Part shown: in pieces, positions 25,039 through 36,728 of the stretch
Position numbering within the stretch: the first letter of the stretch is position 1
Layout: every line of letters begins with the position of its first letter
NCBI RefSeq assembly: GCF_900177405.1
Contig: NZ_LT840185.1
Span: 1,169,501-1,233,500 of the forward strand
DNA length: 64,000 bases
DNA from: Allosphingosinicella indica
GTDB lineage: Bacteria; Pseudomonadota; Alphaproteobacteria; Sphingomonadales; Sphingomonadaceae
Reading direction: 5' to 3'
Translations under genes and position numbers: made by a program
Notes under the pieces: model-generated
What the model was told of the DNA's origin: nothing
What the model saw: only the letters and a program-made list of their open reading frames with translations
The model's database searches: none

Positions 25039-26443
25039 CACCTACGATCTCATCGTCCTTGGCTCGGGGCCCGGCGGCTATGTCGCGGCGATCCGGGCGG
25101 CGCAGCTCGGCCTCAAGACCGCGATCGTGGAGCGCGAGCAGCTCGGCGGCATCTGCCTCAACTGGGGCTGCATCCCGACCAAGGCGCTGCTCCGCTCGGC
25201 CGAGATTTTCCACTATATGCAGCACGCCAAGGATTACGGGCTCGCGGCGGAGAAGATCAGCGCCGATCTCGAAGCCGTCGTGAAACGCTCGCGCGGGGTG
25301 GCGAAGCAGCTCAATCAGGGCGTCACGCACCTGATGAAGAAGAACAAGATCACCGTGCACATGGGCGAGGGCAAGCTGCTGGGGGGCGGCAAGCTCGAGG
25401 TGAAGGGCGACAAGAGCAGCGAGACGCTGACCGCCAAGCATATCCTCGTCGCCACCGGTGCGCGGGCGCGCGACCTGCCGTTCGCCAAGGCCGACGGCAA
25501 GCGCATCTGGACCTATCGCCACGCGATGACGCCGCCCGAAATGCCGAACAAGCTGCTCGTCATCGGTTCCGGCGCGATCGGAATCGAGTTCGCCAGCTTC
25601 TACAACGATATGGGCGCCGAGGTGACGGTGGTCGAAATGCTCGACCGCATCGTACCGGTCGAAGATGCGGACGTCTCCGCCTTCCTCGAAAAATCACTGA
25701 AGAAGCAGGGCATGACGATCATGACCGGCGCGGGCGTCGACAAGATCGAGGCCGGCGCGTCGGGCGTGAAGGCCAGCATCAAGGGCAAGGATGGAAAAGT
25801 CGTGCAAGGCGACTTCAGCCATGTCATCGTCGCGATCGGCATCGTGCCCAACACTGAGGCGATCGGGCTGGAGGCGCTCGAGGTCGCGACCGAGAAGGGC
25901 CATATCAAGACCGACGGCCTGTGCCGCACCAACGTCGAGGGCGTCTGGGCGATCGGCGACGTCACCGCGCCGCCCTGGCTTGCGCACAAGGCGAGCCACG
26001 AGGGCGTCATCGCCGCCGAGGCGATCGCGCAGGCGCTCGGCAACAAGGACGTCCACCCGCACGAGATGGACGTCCGCAACATTCCCGGCTGCACCTATTG
26101 CCATCCGCAGGTGGCATCGGTCGGCCTCACCGAGGCCAAGGCCAAGGAAGCCGGCTATACCGTCAAAGCCGGCACCTTCCCCTTCATCGGCAACGGCAAG
26201 GCGATCGCGCTGGGCGAGGCGGAGGGCTTTATCAAGACCGTGTTCGACGCCAGGACCGGTGAACTGCTCGGCGCGCATATGATCGGCGCGGAAGTCACCG
26301 AGCTGATCCAGGGCTACACCATCGGCAAGACGCTGGAGACGACCGAGCAGGAGCTGATCCAGACCGTCTTCCCGCACCCGACGCTGAGCGAGATGATGCA
26401 CGAAAGCGTCCTCGCCGCCTACGGCCGCGTCCTGCACATGTGA
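25031..26443 (+). CDS. lpdA: Dihydrolipoyl dehydrogenase (E3)
   Basis: 470 aa flavoprotein. FAD motif VLGSGPGGYVAA (9-20), redox disulfide in GGICLNWGCIPTK (C42, C47), NAD-binding GSGAIGIEFASF, and C-terminal HPTLSE with the catalytic His449-Glu454 pair. It reoxidises the lipoyl arm of the E2 encoded just upstream, reducing NAD+. The start lies within the end of the guest ORF. Confidence 0.96.
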   Translation: MPDTYDLIVLGSGPGGYVAAIRAAQLGLKTAIVEREQLGGICLNWGCIPTKALLRSAEIFHYMQHAKDYGLAAEKISADLEAVVKRSRGVAKQLNQGVTHLMKKNKITVHMGEGKLLGGGKLEVKGDKSSETLTAKHILVATGARARDLPFAKADGKRIWTYRHAMTPPEMPNKLLVIGSGAIGIEFASFYNDMGAEVTVVEMLDRIVPVEDADVSAFLEKSLKKQGMTIMTGAGVDKIEAGASGVKASIKGKDGKVVQGDFSHVIVAIGIVPNTEAIGLEALEVATEKGHIKTDGLCRTNVEGVWAIGDVTAPPWLAHKASHEGVIAAEAIAQALGNKDVHPHEMDVRNIPGCTYCHPQVASVGLTEAKAKEAGYTVKAGTFPFIGNGKAIALGEAEGFIKTVFDARTGELLGAHMIGAEVTELIQGYTIGKTLETTEQELIQTVFPHPTLSEMMHESVLAAYGRVLHM

Positions 26444-26447
26444 TGCG

Positions 26448-26532
26448 GTGCTCCGGCGAACGCCAGAGCCCAATCGCCGACACTTGTTCCGCGCTGACAG
26501 ACTGGACCCCGGCTTTCGCCGGGGAACATCAC
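26448..26532. repeat. 'ctccggcgaaagccggag' palindromic element, copy 2
   Basis: GTGCTCCGGCGAACGCCAGAG on the left and CCCCGGCTTTCGCCGGGG plus AACATCAC on the right. It fills the gap between the convergent lpd and membrane-protein genes. The left hairpin carries substitutions relative to copy 1 at 22771, while the right is intact. Confidence 0.75.
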
Positions 26533-26533
26533 C

Positions 26534-26968
26534 TCAGCGCAAGACGCCTTTCGCCTGCATCCGCCGCGCGTAGAGGAACAGCGCGATCGCGACAGCCCAG
26601 ATGACGAGGTTGAGCGCCACCGCAGCGCCGCCCTGCATCTCGGGCGGCGGCGGATAGGGCCCATAGGTGTAGAGCGTCACGATCAGCAGCCCGACAAGCG
26701 ATGCGGCGAAGGCGGCGAGCGCATAGCGGCTGCGCGCGATGAGCAGCAGCGATCCCGCCAGCGCGCCAACCGTGCCGAGCCCCCAGCCGACCTCCATCAA
26801 AATCGGGAAACCGTCGATCCACGCCCGCTGCGATGCCGTATAGGCGGCAAGGTGCGTATCCGGGCTCGCCTGCGTCATCGTGAAATCATAGGCGCCGATC
26901 ATATTCCACAGCGCCGATACGACGCCGACGATCCACAGATGCGCCGGCCGCTTCCGCGAACCTTCCAT
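26534..26968 (-). CDS. Four-helix membrane protein, unknown
   Basis: 144 aa from ATG 26968 (MEGSRKRPAHLW); an ATG 21 bases further up is possible. Helices at about 12-32, 55-78, 82-103 and 115-135. WIVGVVSALWNMIGAYDFTM near the start is a pattern I associate with uncharacterised sphingomonad membrane proteins. Function unknown. It diverges from the amidohydrolase. Confidence 0.65.
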   Translation of the reverse strand: MEGSRKRPAHLWIVGVVSALWNMIGAYDFTMTQASPDTHLAAYTASQRAWIDGFPILMEVGWGLGTVGALAGSLLLIARSRYALAAFAASLVGLLIVTLYTYGPYPPPPEMQGGAAVALNLVIWAVAIALFLYARRMQAKGVLR

Positions 26969-27117
26969 GCGCGCCACCCCAGGCAGCATCGAAACGCGCG
27001 AAGGCTCTCACGCTTCGCCGATGCTGGCAAGAGCCGCCGACACCATATTGCCGCCGCTATCGATCTCCGTCATGCAGAGCAGCAGCGGCCGGTTCGAGCC
27101 GTATTCGGGGGACGTCA

Positions 27118-28401
27118 ATGAAGAAGGAAATGCTGCTCGCCGCCGGCCTCGCCGTGCTGGCCTCGCCTGCGCTTGCGGAAACGGTGGTCGTCACCGCGGA
27201 CCGTATGCTCGACGTCCAGACCGGCCGCTACGTGGCCGAGCCGGTGATCGTCATCACCGACGGGCGGATCGCGGCGGTGACGGCGCGGAACGGCGGCCGG
27301 CCGAACATTCCCGAAGGCGCGAAGCGGATCGACCTGCCCGGCAAGACGATCCTTCCGGGCCTCATCGACATGCACGTCCATCTCGATGCCAACCCCAATT
27401 ACGGCGGTTACACCGGCCTGCAATTTACCGATCAGTTCTGGACCGTGCAGGGCGTCGGCAACGCCACGGCGATGCTCGATGCGGGGTTCACCACCGTCCG
27501 CAACGTCGGATCGGAGAATTATTCGGATGTCGCCTATAAGCAAGCGATCGACGAGGGATTGATGCGCGGCCCCCGCATCGTCCCCGCCGCGCATCCGCTT
27601 TCGGCGACCGGCGGCCATTGCGACAGCACCTATCTGCCGCCCTCCTTCAACGCCAAGGGCAAGGCGGTGGGCGATGGCGCGCAGGAGTTGCGCACCCGCG
27701 TCCGCGAGCAGCGCAAATATGGCGCGGAGGTGATCAAGGTCTGCGCCACCGGCGGCGTCTTCTCGCGCAACACCGAGCCGGGGCAGCAGCAGCTTTCCGA
27801 GGAGGAGCTGCGCGCCATCGCCGACGAGGCGCATCAATGGGGTCTGCGTACCGCCGCCCACGCGCATGGCGCGGCGGGCATCAAGGCGGCGATCCGCGCC
27901 GGGATCGACACGATTGAGCATGTCAGCCTGGTCGATGACGAGGGCATCCGCCTCGCACTCGATCGCAAGCGGCCGGTGTGGTTCGCGATGGATATCTTCA
28001 ACACCGAATATACCCAGCGCGAGGGCCGAGCGAACGGGGTGCTGGAAGATAATCTGCGCAAGGACCGCGAGGTGGCGCAGATCCAGCGCGACAATTTCCG
28101 CAAAGCCCATCGCGCCGGCGTCCGCATGGTGTTCGCGACCGACGCAGGCGTGATGCCGCACGGCACCGCCGCGGGCCAGTTCCGCATCATGGTCGAGTAC
28201 GGCATGACTCCGGCGGAGGCGATCCGCTCGGCCACCTGGACCGCCGCCGAGGCGCTAGGCCGCGAGCGGGACGTCGGAGCCATCGCGGTCGGCCGCTACG
28301 GTGACATCGTCGCGGTGGACGGCGATCCGCTTGCCGACGTCAGCACGCTCGAGAAGGTGGCCGCGGTCATCAAGGGCGGCGAACTGGTCAAGGCGCCGTG
28401 A
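27118..28401 (+). CDS. Secreted amidohydrolase family protein
   Basis: 427 aa with a signal peptide (1-20, cleavage after ALA). Metal ligands: HVH at 86-88 (IDMHVHLD), a Lys in EVIKVCATGG, His residues in AAHAHG and IEHVS, and FATDAG for the metal-binding Asp. This is the imidazolonepropionase / Xaa-Pro dipeptidase-like group of periplasmic amidohydrolases; several relatives cleave peptides or aryl-amides. Substrate not predictable. GGGGGACGTCA precedes the ATG. It overlaps the DUF1176 gene by 4 bases. Confidence 0.88.
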   Translation: MKKEMLLAAGLAVLASPALAETVVVTADRMLDVQTGRYVAEPVIVITDGRIAAVTARNGGRPNIPEGAKRIDLPGKTILPGLIDMHVHLDANPNYGGYTGLQFTDQFWTVQGVGNATAMLDAGFTTVRNVGSENYSDVAYKQAIDEGLMRGPRIVPAAHPLSATGGHCDSTYLPPSFNAKGKAVGDGAQELRTRVREQRKYGAEVIKVCATGGVFSRNTEPGQQQLSEEELRAIADEAHQWGLRTAAHAHGAAGIKAAIRAGIDTIEHVSLVDDEGIRLALDRKRPVWFAMDIFNTEYTQREGRANGVLEDNLRKDREVAQIQRDNFRKAHRAGVRMVFATDAGVMPHGTAAGQFRIMVEYGMTPAEAIRSATWTAAEALGRERDVGAIAVGRYGDIVAVDGDPLADVSTLEKVAAVIKGGELVKAP

Positions 28402-29387
28402 CGGGGGCGCTGCTCGCGCTGCTCGCGGCGGCGGCCGTGCCGCAGCCGGGCGCGATCAGGACGTTCGGCGATTGGACGGTCGGCTGCGACAATGGCCTCG
28501 ACTGCCAGGCCGTCGCGCTGGTGCCCGACGGTGCGACGGCCGACGACATCGCCACGGCCACGATCATGCGCGGATCGGCGGCGGCAGACCGCCCGCAGGT
28601 TGCGATCGAGCTGTGGAACGTCGCCGCCACTGCGATGCTCATCGATGGCAAGCGCTTCGCGCTGACCGGCGGTGGTCAGGAGGAGTATCGCCCCGCCGAT
28701 CCCGCAGCCTTCGTCGCCGCGCTGATCCCGGCGCAGACGGCCGTGTTCGTCGATGCTCGCGGCAAGATCGTGGGCACATTGTCCTCGTCGGGCATCGCCG
28801 CGGCGCTCCTCTACATCGACGATCGCCAGCGCCGGATCGGCACGGCAAGCGCGCTGGTCCGAAAGGGGACGAAGCCGGGACCGCCCACGCCGTCCGCCAT
28901 TCCGGTGATCGATGCGGCACCCATCACGAATGCAACGGCGATCGCGCCGACGGCGAAGGAAGTGGCGGCGATGCGCAAGGTCGCCGACTGCCCGGCGGAT
29001 GATTTCGGGCCGGTGTCGGCCGAGACGCATGCTCTCGATGCGCGCCGCACGCTCGTGCTGCTGAGCTGCGGCGCCGGCGCCTACAATTTCTCATCCGTGC
29101 CGTTCGTGATCGAGCGGGTGCGCGGCCAGTTGAAGGCGGACTATGCCCGCTTCGACCGGATGCCGAGCTGGGGCGAGGACGACGGCAATCCGATGCTCGT
29201 CAACGCCGGTTACGAAAAGGGCGTGCTCAGCCATTATGCCAAGGGCCGCGGGCTCGGGGATTGCGGGACGTCGCAGGAATTCGTCTGGGACGGCGCGCGC
29301 TTCCGCCTGACCGAGCAGCGCGAGATGCACGAATGCCGAGGAAGCGTGGACTGGATCCGCACCTGGCGCGCGGCGGTGAAGCGCTAG
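28398..29387 (+). CDS. DUF1176 family periplasmic protein
   Basis: 329 aa from a GTG start overlapping the amidohydrolase stop. A short hydrophobic N-terminus (GALLALLAAAAVPQPGA) probably directs export. FGDWTVGCDNGLDCQAVAL and the later CPADDF, CGAGAYN and GDCGTSQEFVWDG are typical of DUF1176, a family of secreted proteins with paired cysteines and unknown role. The stop shares CTAG with the convergent glnD. Confidence 0.82.
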   Translation: MTGALLALLAAAAVPQPGAIRTFGDWTVGCDNGLDCQAVALVPDGATADDIATATIMRGSAAADRPQVAIELWNVAATAMLIDGKRFALTGGGQEEYRPADPAAFVAALIPAQTAVFVDARGKIVGTLSSSGIAAALLYIDDRQRRIGTASALVRKGTKPGPPTPSAIPVIDAAPITNATAIAPTAKEVAAMRKVADCPADDFGPVSAETHALDARRTLVLLSCGAGAYNFSSVPFVIERVRGQLKADYARFDRMPSWGEDDGNPMLVNAGYEKGVLSHYAKGRGLGDCGTSQEFVWDGARFRLTEQREMHECRGSVDWIRTWRAAVKR

Positions 29388-32146
29388 GAGACCGCGGCGC
29401 CTTCCGCCGGGGCATAAGCGGCGGCGTCTAGGAGCCGCTGGCGCAGCGCCTCGATCGCATCGGCCTCCTCGATCTTCGCGCCGGCGCGATCGGTGAGGTA
29501 GAAGACGTCGACCGCCCGCTCCCCGTAGGTCGCGATATGCGCCGAATGGAGCCGTGCCTCGCCTTCGCGCAGCGCACGGGCGAGGCCGCTGAGCAGCGCC
29601 GGGCGGTCGCGGGCGTTGACCTCCACCACCGTGTAGCGGTTCGACGCCTTGTTATCGACGAACACCGCGGGGCGGATGCGGAACGCGCCCGATCGCGCGA
29701 TGGGGAGCGGCTTGGCGGCGAGCCGGTCGTGCGCCGGCTCCTCCCCCGCCAGCGCGGCGCGCACCGATGCTTCCAGCCGCCGCATCTGGTGCGGATCGGC
29801 GAACGGCTGGCCTTCCGAATCCTGCAGCAAGAAATTGTCGAGCGCCATGCCGTCGGCGCTGGTGTGGATGCGCGCGTCTATCACGTTCGCGCCGGCAAGG
29901 CTGATCGCCGCGGCGACGCGGTAGAAGAGCCCGCGCCGGTCGGGCGCGTGGATCGTGAACAGAGTGGCGCCGCGCTCCGCCATGACTCCGGCCTGGAACG
30001 GGGTCGCGCCTTCGGGATCGGCGGCGACCGCAGCGACCAGCGCAGCATTCTGCTCGAGCACCGGCATGGGCTCGGCGAGCCAGTAACTGTCGGCGAAGCG
30101 CGCGGCGAAGGCGGCGCGTGTTTCGTCGTCCCAGCCCAGCCGTTCGCCGAGATCGCGCTGGATCGCCTCCACCCGTTCGCGCCGGCCGCGCTGCTTGTGG
30201 CCGAGCAGCAGCACTTCCTCCGCCGCTTCGTAGAGCGAGTGGAGGAGCTGGCGCTTCCAGCCGTTCCACACCCCCGGCCCCACCGCGCGGATATCGACCA
30301 CCGTCAGGATGGTGAGCAGCTTCAGCCGCTCCGGGCTCTTCACCTGCGCCGCGAAGTCGGCGATCGTCTTCGGGTCGGCGAGGTCGCGCTTGAAGGCGGT
30401 GGCGGACGCGAGCAGATGCCAGCGGACCAACCAGGCGACCGTTTCGGTCTCCGCCTCGTCGAGCCCCAGCCGCGGGCAGAGCTGCATCGCGACCTCCGCC
30501 CCCAGCACCGAATGGTCGCCGCCGCGGCCCTTGGCGATGTCGTGGAGCAGCACCGCGACATAGAGCACGCGGCGCGATGCGATCTGGTGGATGAGGACGC
30601 TCGACAGCGGGTGATCCTCGACCAGTTCGCCGGCCTCGATCCGCGCCAGCAGCCCCACCGCGCGCAGCGTATGTTCGTCCACCGTATAATGGTGGTACAT
30701 GTCGAACTGCATCTGCGCGACGACGCGGCCGAAATCGGGCACGAAACGGCCGAACACCCCCGCCTCGTTCATCCAGCGCAGCACCGCCTGCGGATCGCGC
30801 GGGGAGGTCAGCACGTCGAGAAACAAGGCATTGGCGCGCGGATCGTCGCGCACCGCCTGGTCGATCAGCCGCGCATCGTGCCCGGCGGCGCGCATCGCCT
30901 GCGGGTGAATCTCGATCTCGTGCCGGTCGGCGAGCGCAAACATCTGGATGAGGCGCACCGGATCGGCCTGCAGGAAATCGTCCGACGGCAGCGCCAGGCG
31001 GCCGCGATCCAGCACGAAGCCCTCGAGCCTGCCCGGCCGCCGGCGGATGCTGGGGATGAGGAAGCGCATCCCGCGCCGCGCGAAGGTCTCGTCGAGATGC
31101 GCGAGGAACAGGCCGGTCAGATCCCCCACCGTCTTCGCGTGGAGGAAATAGTGGCGCATGAACCGCTCGACGGGCGATTTTCCGGGCCGGTCCGCATAAT
31201 GCATCCGCCCCGCGATCTCGCGCTGATAGTCGAAGGTCAGCCGGTCCTCGGCGCGCCCCGCGACGATGTGGAGGTGGCAGCGCACCGCCCACAGGAAACG
31301 CTCTGCGCGCTGGAACCGGCGCAGCTCGCTCCGCGACAGCAATTTCTGCTCGACGAGCTCGGCGACCGATCGCACGCGATAGGCATATTTGCCGATCCAG
31401 AAGAGCGTGTGGAGATCGCGGAGGCCCCCCTTGCCCTCCTTGACGTTGGGCTCGACGACGTAGCGGCTGTCGCCCATCCGCTTGTGGCGCGCCTCGCGCT
31501 CTTCCAGTTTTTCGCGGACGAAATCGGCGGCGTTGCCGGCGACCACCTCCTTCCAGAAACGCGCGATCGCCTGGTCGTAGAGCGCCTCGTCACCCCACAG
31601 GAAGCGCGATTCGAGGATCGCGGTGCGGACCGTATGATCGCCGGCCGCCACGCGGATCATGTCGTCCACCGATCGCACCGAATGGCCGATCTTCAGCCCC
31701 AGATCCCAGAGCAGATAGAGCAGAGCCTCGATCACCTGCTCGGCCCAGGGCGTCGGCTTCCAGGGCGTAACGAGGGCGATGTCGACGTCCGAATATAGCG
31801 CCATCTCGCCGCGGCCGTAGCCGCCCACCGCGATCAGCGCGATCCGCTCGCCCGCAGTCGGGTTGGCGTTGGGATAGAGATCGGTGGTGACGTGATGATA
31901 TGCGACGCGGAGGATCTGGTCGGCGAGGAAGGCATAGGCGGCCGCCGTTTCGCTGCCCTGCCAGGGCTTGTCCGCCAGCCGCCGCGCGATTTCCGCGCGG
32001 CCCGCGTCCAGCGCCTCGCGGAGCAGCGCTGCGGCAGCGCTGCGGCGCGTGTCCGCGTCGCCCCCCAGCGCCGCGATCCGCTCGCCAAGGTCGCGCCGGT
32101 CGACGATCGCGCGGCGGTCGAGCACGGATTCGAGGCGGGAAGACAT
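29384..32146 (-). CDS. glnD: [Protein-PII] uridylyltransferase / uridylyl-removing enzyme
   Basis: 920 aa from ATG 32146 (the frame stays open upstream). Nucleotidyltransferase motif GGYGRGEMALYSDVDI (108-123), an HD domain with LLHDIAKGRGGDHS in the middle, and two C-terminal ACT domains (LFTIHAPDRRGLFYRV and VNARDRPALLSGLARA). It uridylylates or de-uridylylates PII according to glutamine, setting nitrogen assimilation. Neighbours mutS and malic enzyme form an order also seen in other alphaproteobacteria. It shares its stop (CTAG) with the DUF1176 gene. Confidence 0.96.
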   Translation of the reverse strand: MSSRLESVLDRRAIVDRRDLGERIAALGGDADTRRSAAAALLREALDAGRAEIARRLADKPWQGSETAAAYAFLADQILRVAYHHVTTDLYPNANPTAGERIALIAVGGYGRGEMALYSDVDIALVTPWKPTPWAEQVIEALLYLLWDLGLKIGHSVRSVDDMIRVAAGDHTVRTAILESRFLWGDEALYDQAIARFWKEVVAGNAADFVREKLEEREARHKRMGDSRYVVEPNVKEGKGGLRDLHTLFWIGKYAYRVRSVAELVEQKLLSRSELRRFQRAERFLWAVRCHLHIVAGRAEDRLTFDYQREIAGRMHYADRPGKSPVERFMRHYFLHAKTVGDLTGLFLAHLDETFARRGMRFLIPSIRRRPGRLEGFVLDRGRLALPSDDFLQADPVRLIQMFALADRHEIEIHPQAMRAAGHDARLIDQAVRDDPRANALFLDVLTSPRDPQAVLRWMNEAGVFGRFVPDFGRVVAQMQFDMYHHYTVDEHTLRAVGLLARIEAGELVEDHPLSSVLIHQIASRRVLYVAVLLHDIAKGRGGDHSVLGAEVAMQLCPRLGLDEAETETVAWLVRWHLLASATAFKRDLADPKTIADFAAQVKSPERLKLLTILTVVDIRAVGPGVWNGWKRQLLHSLYEAAEEVLLLGHKQRGRRERVEAIQRDLGERLGWDDETRAAFAARFADSYWLAEPMPVLEQNAALVAAVAADPEGATPFQAGVMAERGATLFTIHAPDRRGLFYRVAAAISLAGANVIDARIHTSADGMALDNFLLQDSEGQPFADPHQMRRLEASVRAALAGEEPAHDRLAAKPLPIARSGAFRIRPAVFVDNKASNRYTVVEVNARDRPALLSGLARALREGEARLHSAHIATYGERAVDVFYLTDRAGAKIEEADAIEALRQRLLDAAAYAPAEGAAVS

Positions 32147-32202
32147 AGCCCCACCATAAGCGGGCGCCGGGCCGCCGTCACCGCCCAGCCCTCTGCGGCG
32201 TC

Positions 32203-33081
32203 TCAAGCCGTCATCAGATCGCCCGTCGCCGCCGCCCGCGCGGGCGCCGCATCGCCGCGGATGAAGGCGAGGATGTCGGGGTTCACCACGTCCGGATGCG
32301 TCGTGCACATGCCGTGCGGCAGCCCGTCGTAGCTCTTGAGCGTGCCGTTCTTCAGCAGCTTCGCCGACAGCGGCGCCGAATCCGCATAGGGGACGATCTG
32401 GTCGTCGGTGCCGTGCATGACCAGAACAGGCACGTCGATCGCCTTCAGATCCTCGGTGAAGTCCGTCTCGGAGAAGGCCTTGATGCAGTCATAATGCGCC
32501 TTCGCGCCGCCCATCATGCCCTGCCGCCACCAATTCCAGATCACGCCCGGATCGGCTTTCGCGCCCTCGCGGTTATAGCCGTAGAAGGGGCCTGTCGGCA
32601 CATCGACGAAGAACTGCGCGCGATTGGCGATCAGCGCGGCGCGAAATCCGTCGAACACCTCGATGGGCAGCCCGCCGGGGTTGCTCTCCTTCTTGACCAT
32701 CACCGGCGGCACCGCGCCGATGATGATGGCCTTGGCGACACGGCCGGGCCTGGCACGCGCGACATAATGGACGACTTCGCCGCCGCCGGTGGAATGGCCG
32801 ACATGCACGGCGTCCCTGAGGTCGAGCGCATCGGCGAGCGCGGCAACGTCCGCGGCATAGGTGTCCATCTCGTTGCCGGTGTCGGTCTGGGTCGATCGGC
32901 CGTGGCCGCGGCGGTCGTGCGCGATCACACGATAGCCTTCGGCGAGGAAGACCATCATCTGATTGTCCCAATCATCCGCGCTCAGCGGCCAGCCGTGGTG
33001 GAAGACGATGGGCTGGGCGTCCTTGCGGCCCCAGTCCTTGTAGAAAATCTCAGTGCCGTCGGAGGTGGTGATGAAAGGCAT
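32203..33081 (-). CDS. Alpha/beta hydrolase (non-haem chloroperoxidase type)
   Basis: 292 aa from ATG 33081. [28 protein letters not shown], the nucleophile elbow GHSTGG (Ser97), the acid in HGTDDQIVP and His in GLPHGM give an intact triad of the haloperoxidase/esterase group. The last 15 residues ([14 protein letters not shown]) extend beyond the usual end. Substrate unknown. It is inserted between mutS and glnD. Confidence 0.9.
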   Translation of the reverse strand: MPFITTSDGTEIFYKDWGRKDAQPIVFHHGWPLSADDWDNQMMVFLAEGYRVIAHDRRGHGRSTQTDTGNEMDTYAADVAALADALDLRDAVHVGHSTGGGEVVHYVARARPGRVAKAIIIGAVPPVMVKKESNPGGLPIEVFDGFRAALIANRAQFFVDVPTGPFYGYNREGAKADPGVIWNWWRQGMMGGAKAHYDCIKAFSETDFTEDLKAIDVPVLVMHGTDDQIVPYADSAPLSAKLLKNGTLKSYDGLPHGMCTTHPDVVNPDILAFIRGDAAPARAAATGDLMTA

Positions 33082-33184
33082 GCCGGCTCTCCCCAAAGCA
33101 TCGGATGGCACGCGCACAGGCCGGCTTCGGGTGGAAGCTCGAGCGACTCGGATCATAGCATGATCGTGCCGGCCGCAGAACGGA

Positions 33185-35797
<2,613 letters not shown>

Positions 35798-35873
35798 GGC
35801 CGGTCGATAAAGGCTCTGCCCAAGGATCGGAACCGGTTTTCAGCCCGCCAGACACAGGTTAAGGCCGACTGCG

Positions 35874-36652
35874 ATGACCCGCGTCCCGTCCGAGCTGCGC
35901 TTGCCCCTGCATTCGACGCTGCTCGCGACGCTGGCGTTCAACCTCGTCTTCTTCGTGCAGGAGCTGTTCCTGGTCCTGCCCAAGGCGCTGACGCCGGGCC
36001 TCAATCCGACGCTCTATCACATAACCACGGCTGGACGGGCGATCACCCGCTGGCGACGCTGTGGCAGGGCACCGGCGCGGCCGCGACCATCCTCCTCGCG
36101 CTCGTCATGCTCGTGCTCGCCCGCGGCCGCGCGCACGGCTCGGCGACGTCGCGGCTGCTGATGGTGTGGATCGCGTTCAGCGGTCTCTTCCAGGCGCTGC
36201 CGCAGGCGGTGATCGGCGCGTTCGTGCCCGCCAACGATGTCGGCATGGCGATGGACTGGTTCGGCCTCGGCCAGACCGCGAAATATGTCGTCGCCCTGCT
36301 CGCGATAGGCGCGATGGTCTGGGCCGGGCGCGTGCTCGCCCGCCACTTCCACAGCTTCCTTCCCGGCGTCCGTTCGGGCCGCGCGATCTTCTATGTCGCA
36401 ACGCTGCCCGCGCTCGCCGCGATCCTGCTCATCCTGCCGTTCCGCGTGCCGGGCGAGATCGTTCAGGTCGCGATCGTGCCGGTCATCATGAACGGCGCCG
36501 GCGCGCTCTTCGTCCAGCTCGGCGCGATCGGCCAGCGCAGCTCGCAATCGGCGCCGCCCGGCTTTCTCAAGTCCGATCTGTGGCCGCTCGGCTGGCTGCT
36601 TGCGGTGCTCGCCCTGTTTCAGATCGTGCTGCGGCCCGGCGTCCCCTTCTGA
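35874..36652 (+). pseudogene. Membrane protein broken by a frameshift
   Basis: Frame from ATG 35874 reads MTRVPSELRLPLHSTLLATL and on through a helix to LNPTLYH, then becomes nonsense (ITTAGRAITRW). The matching continuation is in another frame from about 36020: NHGWTGDHPLATLWQGTGA, followed by six hydrophobic helices to 36652. One missing base in the run 'cac' near 36018-36020 would restore a single protein of about 259 aa reading LYHHNHGWTG. Either a true frameshift mutation or a sequencing error. Family not recognised; about seven helices when joined. It lies between the divergent mutS and maeB. Confidence 0.7.
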
Positions 36653-36728
36653 CGCCCTGCTCGCGCCCGCCCTTGCGAATGTCGCGGAACGCGGCCTAGA
36701 GCATAGGCAAAGAGAGGGGATCGCCCGC

